DNA of 64,000 nt, taken from the NCBI GenBank assembly GCA_023213315.1, contig JAKCPI010015324.1:1-64000 (forward strand), read 5' to 3'. The notes beneath the pieces are model-generated. The model did not search any database, was not told where the DNA came from, and saw only the letters and a list, made by a program, of their open reading frames with translations. Shown piece after piece: positions 10,520 through 22,500 of this stretch (position 1 is the first letter of the stretch; each line of letters starts with the position of its first letter). Position numbers and translations under genes: made by a program. This stretch comes from Euborellia annulipes (Eukaryota > Arthropoda > Insecta > Dermaptera > Anisolabididae).

Positions 10520-13500
10520 CTAAAAGCGAACACAACGAGAGTGTAACTAAATCATGAAGATAATTAAAAAACAAAATTTTCTAACCTGAGGGCAAACTGC
10601 ACCCTGGAGATGCAGTTGCAGCCTTTTGGCATCAGGAGGTACGGATGCGACAACGTCTTCGAGCTCTGCGACCCTCTGTCGTAGTTCATCGAGAGCGACA
10701 TCAATCGGCGCCCGTTCTTCGTCTCTCCGGGAAATTACACGTACACGTTTTTTCACATATGGAAAAGATCTTTCTGTCGTGAGAACTGTACGACGCTTCC
10801 ATTGGCTACCGACTGACCCTCTAGTACCTCCTAAAAACATATAAACATTTATAACAATAAATAACTTCAATTTCATAGGATCTCAAACCAAGTGATTCAA
10901 TCTCAGCTTTCACAACAGATTCCAGGTTTAGGTAGATGGATTTTTCAATTAAGAAAAACAAATTTTCTCTTATTTTTTATCAAAATTTATTGGCCAACTC
11001 GATGCGCAATCTAACCCTAAACTCCCTTTCACAAGTATTAAAACACTGTCTTATGAATTGTACTAATATTAGATGCTCCTTTGATTTTATAACAAAAAAC
11101 TGGGTATTTTTGTGGGCCTGCGTTCGATTCATAACACCTTATATATAAATTGCTAGGGCATTCAACCTTGGTTTCTTATTTTGTTTTCATAGAATATATT
11201 TACCTTCTTGTGTAAAGGGAGTTTCATACATGAAGGTGTTAATATCATGTAGTCGTTCAAACTCAGTCGGTCGCTCTTTGAGCTGTTCTTCAGTAAAATG
11301 CGGAGTAACATGGGTTACTTGAATATAGGCATATTTGGAATCTAGTGCGTCAGCATCGACAGGACCAGAATCCGGTAATAGACGCACGGCCTCTTCACTA
11401 AATCTAGTTGAATAGAGACGCTTCAACCTAAAGCAAAACATTTATTAACGTGAGTACTTTTGAAAAAAATTGCAAAAATTTTACCGTTCTGAAATCTCTG
11501 CAAGGGAAGTGACTTTGGGCTCTTTGTACACCCATTCAAGTCCAGCCTCATCTTCAAAATAGGCAGGACCGAAGAGGGCCACTCGGAAAAAAGTGCCAAG
11601 CAATCGAGGTCTTCCTGAACGCTGAGCTTCAGCAGCGCGCCGATGAGCCTGGGCCAAAGTGGTATAAGCGGCAGCTAATGCTGAATGATCACGCCGAGCC
11701 TCCAGGAAAGGAAGTACCAAACGATATAACGGGGTGAGCAGCTCCCATCGCTCAGCACGATCAAGTAAATCAGCACAAAGTTCGAGTTGTGTCTGCAAAG
11801 TGAAATTATTAGAATAGGCAATCCCTCTAAAAGTCAAATTGGGATTTACCTGTAAAGCAGCCTCAGAAGCGTCAGCCTCGGCTCCAGTGCCTCCATCAAC
11901 GCGATCACCGGCTTCGTCCATTGGCACATTTACACTAACTGGGGCCAGATCTTTGGCTCCCCATTTAATGACTCCTCTCCGGCGCAGATCTTCGGCGAGC
12001 AATGCTGCCACATGCAATTGGCAACACGCAGCTTCCGAAGTGCAGCCGTGCGCTAGGTGAAGTCGTGCCATCGCCTCCAGCCAGGCACGCCTAAGTGCTG
12101 GAGTATTCGCATAACTACAAGATGACAAATGCAATTAAAAGGAGAGTTTGCAAATCTCATCTTTTCAGTAACAAGAGATAAATACCTTGCAGCCAGTGAG
12201 TGTTGTAATTCAGCCAACGCTTCAGGATCGTGTTGGTGAGCGCGCATTTGTGCTGTCGCCATAAGAACAGTGCGTACCCGCGTAGTCAGATCTTTAACTT
12301 CAGCTGCCAGACGAGAACCCTTCATTGCCTTGTCCGAAGTCGCGAACGAATTAATCAGTGATAGAGATTCCTATATAAAAATAAAATGTATGAAATTAAT
12401 GATCCGCAAAGAAAATAAATAAAAAAAATCTACTTGGCCAAATATTTGGGGTTATACTACTATATTTAAGGGTTACCATTTTGATTTCCTTTCACTCAGA
12501 ATTGATTTTAAAATTAAAATAATAAAAATTCTAGTTTTTAAAATAATGTTAAAAATGAGCCTTGGATTATAAGTCTCACTTCTTGTTCTTGTGGTCAAAC
12601 TTTTGCTTCCCGTTCCAAAGGACAAAAATTTATTTCCAAAAAGAGCAATAAAATTGAAATTTAATTGGGTGATTATCTCTCCGCCCTCTATCCATCTTCA
12701 GCCCTTCAAAATTGTAAAAAGTCCAGAGTTACTCAATAGGGCAATACTTGTAAATTTATGTATCATATTTCCTGGCGATGTGGGCCATCGTATTTATTTA
12801 GTGAGATTCTCATCAACAATTTTGAAGGGATGAAGATGGGTAGATGAAATTCACTCGAAACGTCTCATTAAATTGTGAAAATCTCTAACAGTTTAAATAA
12901 ATACGATGGCCCACATCGCTCAGGACATATGATCACTATAAATCTACATGTATTGCCCTAATTACCAAGTCCGGGACTTTTAACAATGTTTGAAAGGACG
13001 CTGAAGATGGGTAGATGAAATTCACCCGAAACGTCTCATTAAATTGTATTAAATCGGAGACTTATGTTTTTTGGCTGCACCTAGCTCCTTCTCCTGTCAA
13101 TTATTTATTAAAATTAATTTGAATAAAGAGCTTCAGATGCCAAAAATACCTTAAAAAATAAAGTTAAAACAATGATTAAAGTGCCCTACTTGTAAACGAG
13201 CATCGCTTGGTGGAGGAGCAGCCTCAGCGCTGCCGACGAGCCGAGATACAGCGACAACGAGCTGCACATGAACCCTGGGAAGCCCTGCTCTACCAGTGAA
13301 CTCGAAATTGGCTCTCATAAGTAAATAAAGACAAGCACAGGCTTCCTGCCGAACTGCTGACATTCTTGAATCGCAACGTCTAAGAAGTGCCAGACAAAGG
13401 CGGCCGAGTCGAGCTGCAGATCCCGCGAATAACGCTCCTGAAAATACAAAATATGAAGATTTATCTAAATCAATTGGATTCCACTTGGAGTAAATAAATA

Positions 13501-16500
13501 TGCCTGGATCATTTGTATCATAATTAACATTTTACATATATTATTTAAAAAGTCTAATTGCCTAATAGAATAGGGAGCATATTGTTCAAAATAATAGAAT
13601 AATTTTAACAAATCGATAGAGGACTTCATTCTGTTATTTTATTAGGATATGAATAGCCCACGGCTGAAAAGTGATCCCTACTTATTACTTAAGAGACTCT
13701 CGGCTGATCCTTCCATTTTATTTGCTTTTATAACTAAAATTTCTCACCTGATAAAGAATTGATAAACGCCCTAAGTGCAGAAAACGCATGTTTATAAAGA
13801 GATTCTGATTGGCCAAGTTCGAGAAGCCGACACAAAAGGCTTACAACGCGTTCCATGAGGGCGTTATCGCCATCCTGAGCGAGCAATGTCTCTCGAAAAT
13901 TAACACAGTAGAGACAAAGGGCATCGAGGACAATTAATGAGACTTCTGCGCATTGGGTGGCCTCAACGTGTGCCTGAAAAATAAAATTTTTTTTAAATTA
14001 AGCTTTCAAGTGCCAATACAGAGCATACATTTTCGTATTTGCTCTACAAGTTCTCGCGTTTCGTATAAACCTATATTATAAATATTATATCGCCTGCTGA
14101 GAATCATAGTGGCGAATGTCCAAAATTCAACAATTTAAGAAAAGGCGTTTAAAAGTTTTATAAATATATACATTTAAATAGCCGGGCCACAAATGAATAG
14201 GCCAAGAATGGAAATATATTTTCGCCTCTTTGGCACTCAAAAGAGAAGACGTTTTTAACAACGTTTCGTAGGCTTAACTCAAAAATTGAATTTTCGAACA
14301 TTCGCTACTATGATTCCCAGCAGGCGATGTAACAGCTAATAAATAAAACAACAATAAATCTAGATTATATTCTTTAATTCTACCGATATTCTACTATTAT
14401 TATCAATATTTGAAGGTTGTTTTATGGTTTAAAATTTAATTATAAGATATAGGTAGGAAAAAGAGTGAAGCTATTATTTTTTTTATTCATTTATTATCTT
14501 TTTTTCCTGATGTCTCGAACCCGATCGGGACAAACCACAGAGTTATTCACGCAGAATAAAATCAACATAAATTAAATACAAATCAGGTACCATGCTTTCA
14601 GAAAATATATACAATTATCAAAGATTACCATAAGGAATTAAAAATGACATCTCAACTTTTAGAATTAAAAATTATAAATATAATAACAACTGAATTATTA
14701 TATAATTAGGCAAAAACTGCTATTTGATATAAGCCTATTGTGTTCAACATATGAATGAGAGTAGACACATCATATATAAAATTCCTATATATATTTCAAC
14801 TGTTACGATATTTATAATTTTAATTCTAAAAGTTGGGATGTCATTTTTAATTCCTATCCCTTATGGAAAATATTCTTGCTAATTGTAATTGAACATACAT
14901 ATATATGATTCTTTAATTTATGATGATTTTATCAAGTACCTCTCTGAGAATGGTTTTAATAGGAACTGATAGATCAGCAAATAAATGGAAATATAATAGC
15001 TGCATTCTCTTTTTCATACATTGTATTTACATTATTAGGAAAGCACTGCATTGACTTAGAGACCTGGAGTGCGACTCGCGCTGATTCCGCTTCGTGAATA
15101 TGTCTGGCTCCTTCGCGTCCCACGGAGTTGGTGCCCGCTGGGATCGTCGTTTCTTTTTCACCGGCGAAATCAGGAGGTTGCATCCTGGCAGGCAAAGTAG
15201 CTGCTTTGGTGCCTCGTCCTGAAGGCCCTGCACCCGTAGAACCAGCTACTCCCGAGCCAGAAGCAGCATCGTGAACCCCAGATGCCAATCTGGCAGAAAC
15301 AGCCCTCCGTCCGTCGTACCTGAACGCCTCCAAGCAAAGTTCCAATCCCTGAAACAAGATTTATAAAAATTAATTTATAAAGTTTTTATTTATTTATTTT
15401 CAATATATATATATATATATATGCGTTTTGCGATTTTAATGTCGAATTTGACTGGCCTACTATGGGATAACAAAAATAAATTATTTATATATAAATTATA
15501 AAAATCAACCTGAAAAAAATTAGCGACGTCAGAATCGGCGCAATGCGTCCACCAGGCGGTTAATGCTGCCTCACCGGCGTATCGGACAACGAAAAGGAAA
15601 CAAAGAAGAATGTCCCGAGACTCTCCGGGTCCCAGTCGATCACATCTACTTCCAAGAGCTGACACTGACCTACAAAAAGAACAATTGAAATGTTTTCTCT
15701 GTTTTAATTCTTTTAAAAAGAATATAATTAACAAGTAATAGTGACCTAGCATGGCCTTTAACCCAAACAGTAGTGTCTTGAGATGTCCTTGAGACTATGG
15801 AGACTCCCTCTCCTGCTGCGAAATTACTTCCGCTAGTTTCGGAGTCAAGAGATAATGAAGAATTGCCATTGACCATGCCCTGGCCAGCAATGGCTGCAAA
15901 ATAGGCACTATCACGGCACCCAGTCGCTGGTGCAGTGAGACGGTGTAAAGCTTTGGCTGTGGCGATACTGGCTGTGTCAGAAGCAGTGTCCCCGCCGAGC
16001 GCTGTCCCTACGGCGGACATTCCGGAAGTGACCCCAAGCCGAGAGAGACATTCGAGTGCAACTCCCAACCAGGGAATGTATAAGGACGCCACGCGAGCCA
16101 TACGTTCCCGACATCCTAGTCTAAAAATGGTTGATTTTAGTAAAATATCTAATAACTAAGTTAAGAGATTAGTTACCTATCGTCGAGTTCATGTTTGGCT
16201 AAAAGATCTCGCAGTGTGATAAGAGCCGCCTTGCGAAGAGGCGCGACGTCATGCAAGGCTGAACGTACACTACCCAAGAGTAAACCGGCGAGGAAGTGAC
16301 GCCGACAGAAGGAGTCAGTGAGCCAGAATCGTTCGGCATCCGTGGGCGATGTTAAAGCAGGTAAATTAAGAGCGACATAGTGTTCGTGAGAACAAAGGAC
16401 ACGAACAAAGGCCAGCCGGCATTCCGTCAGGAGTCGGGTGTCTCCGGGCCCCAGCTATAGGACGACAAGAGAAAATTTAGACACGCGTGTAAAAATATTT

Positions 16501-19500
16501 AAGTTAAATTAAAAAAATATTTAAGTTGAAATTTGATTAATATTAGCTACTAGGCTTCGTCCCCCTGGACCCCCCCTCCAGCTGGCTCGAGCCCGCTTGC
16601 GGTGGTCCCTCGCCTTTTCTTAATCAATTTTTCAGTCTCGTTTCAGGCAATTAGTAATACAAAAATACATATCTGGCTTAATCCTTATACCATTCTCTTA
16701 TCTTCTTAAAAAAATCTATATATAGCATATAGTGGGGGAGTGTATTTGTCTTGATCCAACCAGAGTCCCATCCCCGACTAAGGAAAAAAAATAAAAATTT
16801 AATTATTATTTTTCTAGAGACAGGAGAAGGAGCAGGTGCAACCAAAATAAAAGCCTCCGATTTAATACAATTCAACGAGACGTTTGGGCAAAATTTATTT
16901 ATTTTCATCCGAAACGTCTCGTTGATTTGTATTAAATCGGAGGCTATGTGCACCTGCTCCTTCTCATGTCTATAGAAAAACAGCCACTGACTTCATTGAT
17001 TTATTTTTTTTCATTTGAGAGTTTAATTAATTTTAATTGGCTTTAATTTTTCATAAGGCAAGACAAAACTCAATGCTTTCCAATGGGTAATTACTGGATT
17101 TTTTGTAATTTTTTGCGCTTTTCCTTTGGAGAATTTGAGGAGCCGAGATTTTTCCTGGAATCATCCTCTATAAGAATGCAAAATTTCGTTTTAAAATTCG
17201 AACGAGAAGTTGGTCAAATAGAGCATGGCAGACGGACAGACAGAGGAACATACGAACACTCCGCTATTATATATAACATGTTACAGTATATATATGAGAA
17301 GAGATTTTCTGGAGAGTTTCAACTAGCAATATAATTGTGTGACGATTTGTATATCAAAGGATTCCATGGATCAAAATATTTGCAAATAAAGGATAAAACG
17401 CAAATTACCTTTCTCCTAAAGTTGTTATGAAAATTAATTTTTTTTTTTTAATTCTATTAAGGTCTTTTTCGGCATCTAAGGCCATTTAGACCCCATCCCT
17501 GTTTATTTCAAATGATTAATAGCCAATTCAGGTGAAATAAATTTTTCTCGCTTGGGCCGGGCAGCAAACCCGAAACCCCAGGCAGAAGAAACTAATGTTT
17601 TCTCTCTGAGCCACGAGTCACGGGCTGAAAATTAATTGAATTTAAAAAAATTTATACTCATTCCACCCCAAAAATAAACAGGTTAATTGTTTTGATATGA
17701 AGAATTACTGAATAAAATGATTTTTTGTTTCCATAATTTATTGAAAATTGAATTGTGTTGTCTTGCTTGCATTTAATGAAATCATAATGTTTCAACTAGA
17801 GCCAACGGTTACCAGTTTAAAATTAATGAATCAAATGTGTTAGTTTTCGAAACAATGTCCCAATATATTTTTTTTTAATTTCATTTAAGGCCTTTTTCGC
17901 CATCGAAAGCCATTTAGACCCGGTCTCTATTTATTTCAATTGAATTGAAATAAATTTTTGTCGTATGAGACGGGATGCGAACCCTTGACCCTTAGAACAA
18001 GAGGCAAACACTCTACCACTGAGCTATGGCCCAAGATAGTTGTTATTTTGACTAGGAATTAGGTAGAAAATAAACAAAATATTTACTTTAGCGAGATAGA
18101 CCCCAGCGAGGCGGAAAACGAAACCTCGATCGGCAAGGGAGAGTAAACGTTTGAGAAGTGTGGCAACGCTTAGATTGAGTTCACGGGCTTCTGCAGGTGT
18201 TTCCCGATGACGTTGAACTAGATGAGAGCCAAGAACTTGGACTAGAGCTTCGACGCGAGCCAAAACTTCAGCAGGACAACGAGCATTTGATCCCTAGAAC
18301 AAGAAATAATATTAATATTAATATTTAAAAAAAAAAATAAATAAAAATAGTAAGGAATAAATACAATAGTTTTGATTCCAAAAATTAATTTTTTATTAAA
18401 ATAAAAGGGAAGTTATTGGGATGCCCCTGAAAAATTCAGAAAATTTTGCTTAAATAAAATTTCCTTAGCATCTTTCATTTTATTTAAATTTTATGATTGA
18501 CACATATGGACAGAAAGTGCGAAAATAACTAAATCTCGCAAAATTTAGATTACCTGAGATACAAGATGCTGCGCGAGTGATTTGGTGAGCACGTCGAAGA
18601 GGAATCCAGCGTGACGCATGAGACGTGTAGCGACTTGGGCGTCTACATGTGCAGGACGAAGTAATGCTGCTACATGTTGTGCAAGGGGATCGTGTACTGG
18701 AGGTACACGCCAATGGCGAACGTAGGCCCTAACAGCCTCACCTTGGCCTACTTCACGAGCCTTATGGACTACATGTACGAGTAGCCTTAAAGCTGCTTGA
18801 GCTACGGACTCCGATCGACTGAGCAAAGTTAACAGTCGGTGTAGAAGAGTTGGAAGGAATTCTAAAATTGTGCGAAGTTCCATTTGATGCGCTGCTTGTA
18901 ACACTCTAAAAAACAAGAATTATAATTATCATTAATATTTTAAAATATAGGTTTATTAAGAAAAAAATTAGAGAAGATATGGAGGAAGGCTTTAGATAGC
19001 TTAAGAAGTCAAAAGGCTTTTTCGGCTACCTTTTCTGTCAATACCAAAAAAGAATGTTAAAAGATATTTTTTCTATAAAAAATAATAAAGTGGATTATCA
19101 TAGTAATTTGTGCTGTATGATCTGAATGCTTTCTGATTTAAATTTAATTTAAATACTGTATATATAAATAGTATTTTATAATAAATATTTTGCATATTAT
19201 AAAAAAAATAGTATTTATATTAATCTTCAGAAGAGGCCAGAAGAATGAGAGTTGAAGATAGAGTTTTTCTTTATTTATTTAATTCACACAGCTGACGTTT
19301 CGGTTCTGTATTTGAATTATCTTCAGAGCTGGCGAAAAGTCATTATGATAGTGTCACAGTGGATTTTATACATAGTTGAACCAAACCCTTATATAATAAA
19401 TATATACACAGCGAAGGCCAGGTACAGTGAGGGTCAATATTATGTCCTACCAATGCGTTTTCTACTTGTGATTATTTCATTGTTTTTATAAAAGAAAATG

Positions 19501-22500
19501 AAAATCTTTATTGGAAATTTTCTAGGTTTGAACCATGAAAGTTTCCATTAAAAAATATATAATATTTTTTAAAAAACAATGAAATAATCACAAGTAGAAA
19601 ACGCATGGGTGGGACTTAATATTATTTAAATATTTAAATTAAATTTATGTATCTGCTCATCGCATGCTGTGTATATATTTATTATATAAGGGTTTGATTC
19701 AACTATGTATAAAATTCACTGTGACACTATCATAATGACTTTTCGCCAGCTCTGAAGATTATTCAAATACGGCGAAACGTCAGCTGTGTGAATTAAATAA
19801 AGAAAAAACTCTAGCTGCTCTTATTTTTCAGCCCTCTTATGAATATAATATCACAGCTATAAATTGGGTTTTATATAAATCTAACTACTGAAGGAGACAA
19901 AGAAAAATATCTTTTTACAGCCTTGTCCTGGTGATTAGTGACGTTTAGTCATCTGAAACGCCGAGAAGGGTTTGAATTTTAGACCGAAAAAAATACTTAA
20001 AAAATTACGATAATGGAATATTACCTGCATGTTTCAGTTTCAGGGGCTTGCGTTTTTGCAACTTGTTGGAAAAGATCGTGAAGAGGCTGATCTGTGGTAG
20101 AGACAGTTGACACGAGATTGAGTCCGATAGATAATAAAGGTCGTTGGTTATCCACCCATTGGACCTCTGGACCAGCATATCCTTTACCCAGGCCAAGAGG
20201 CTCAACGCCCAAATAGCCACTAGGTAAAGAGGAAGCGACAGGTAGCGTGGTAGCTTCAAGTTGTAACCTACCCTTGTTCAATAAGGGTAGCCAAGAATAA
20301 CCCACACAAGTTTCAGCTTCAAGATCACGGCTTTTCTTACTATCACAACTGACATGATAGAGAGTAAAGAGCAGGTGATGACGGGAATGAAGTCTCACCG
20401 GCATTCGTATTTTAACTTCTTCGAACCAAGACGGTGAAGTGTTGTGATGTACCACTGGGCATATAATTCTCTTTGTCAGAGGACGTCCACCGGGACGACC
20501 ATAGACCAATCGAAGCGGCTGAGCATCGTTAGAGTCGGAATCACGAATTTCTACCGAACAGGCGATATTCCTGGCCCGAGCGAATGTTTTTTGTGTGTCG
20601 TACGACAAACCTAACGGATATACATAGAGATGATGACAAAAATGTGCATATGGCTGAGCAAGGGACGATTCCGACCAGGGTGAGAGCTCCTCCACTTCTA
20701 ATGTTACCTGGAAAGTCAATTAATTAATTAATAACTCGTTCTTTAATTTATAATTTAACAACTCACATTTTCAGCTGGCGGCAGAGGAAAAGGCCTAACT
20801 GGTTGTAAAGCGGGCGTCAAAGAATTTGGAGGTGGTTCGTTAATCGATTGAATGCTTACACGAAACATTCCTGGTATTACCGTCAATCTCGAGAGACGCT
20901 CCGGCCGTCGGAATTCCTAAAATAATTGTAAAAATAAAAATACTTGTTAAAAAACGATATGAAATTTCCAATTTACTTGTAGAAGTTTGAGCAAGTCGTC
21001 GTCCTTAAGCCGCGTGGGTTCTTGCCTATATATGGCAGGAAATTCGCTGACGACATCCAATTCTGAGGTATAAAGCCTATAAAGAGGTTTGGCTGTCCAT
21101 GCGAATGGTTGTCGAAACCTCCCCAGGCGTTGACAATGCAGTTTACATGCGCGTTGTGTTCGGAGGCCGATACGCTGATCTTTAGCGGCCCTAAGGTAGG
21201 GCTCAGCTGAGGCACACATTGCTCCCTGCAGGATCTGTACACCAAAAATACATTAAAACACCCGAAGGAAGGCGTAGCTTTAATTTGTTACCTTATCAAG
21301 TCGCATGACCAGATAGATCTCAGGGTGAGGCTGAGTGATACTAAAGAGGGCTTGTCTAGGATAAGAAAGCCACTCTTGAAGGCCTGATAATTCGCCACTC
21401 AAGTTGGGCTGAAAACAAATTAGATTAATTAGTATCAAAAAAAATTATCTAAAACTTATTTATGAAGAGGCAAATGATTATGGATGGACAATTATTAAGC
21501 CAGGGATGAAGCAGGGTGACCTACCACGTGTATAAATATGGAATACGAATTTTTTTGTTTATTTTAAGGGAAAAAAATTCTTTATTTGTAGAAGTGTGGG
21601 TCAGGAAGCCAAATTAAAATTTTAATCAACTTATTGAATTGATTTTCATTCAAATGCATCTCTAATGGACAACTAATTACGATTTTCTTCCAGCTTTTGA
21701 ATTGAAATCCAATTAATAAAATAGAATAATTTAAAATCTTAATTGGCTATTGCAAAAAAAAATGAATTTTTATTCTTTCGCATATAATAATAAATTATGT
21801 AGTATTTACTTTTTTTGGGACCTAGAGCCAAGGGCTTAAAGGGGCTAATTACCCCCCCTCCCCCCCCCCCTCCCGAAAAAAATATCTTTTTTTTGGGAAT
21901 AAAATTTTATTTTTATATAAAATTTTAAAATTAATATATACAAATTTGATTTGTATATATATTGTGGTAAACAAGTACAGAATGCACCTTTCAATTACCC
22001 ATAATAAGAAAAAATTGTGTGCTGTGCGACCTGCCGAGAAACTCCTCTGGATCCGTTCTTGCCTAGAGCAATATAGATTTTAAACAATAATTAATAATTT
22101 AGGATATACTAGAGTATATCGAGAAGTATTAACGAGAAGTATTTATTTAAACCAATTGTTGCTCAGGGGCCCACATCTTGTGGGTACGTGGATGGCGACC
22201 ACGAGCTGCCCTAGCTGGGACTGGCAGTACTTCTTTTCTTTGCATGTCAGTCTCTTTCCTTCTATATTTTCAACAGGCGTCAGACCGTGAGATAGGCCGG
22301 CCTGTTCTATTCCTTCCGGTCACAAAAACCGACCCCGCACCGCGGGATTAAGGCGAAGAAAGAAGAAGATTTGAATAAATTTTGATCCTTAAGAAATATT
22401 ATAATAATGATCTCATATTAAAAATAAATCTTGTTAGTAAAAACTCTATTAAAAGGCCCTCAGTGATCTGGTTGATAAAATCTCAATAAACTTGGGTACA

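Noticed and set aside
11839..12060. Plus-strand ORF
   Set aside because: Antisense shadow of DOCK exon 22.
17990..18036. tRNA gene on the minus strand
   Set aside because: Good A and B boxes, but the sequence continues into the shared SINE body and tail instead of a tRNA acceptor stem.
20973..21245. Second 90-codon minus-strand frame
   Set aside because: Out-of-phase shadow of DOCK exon 10.
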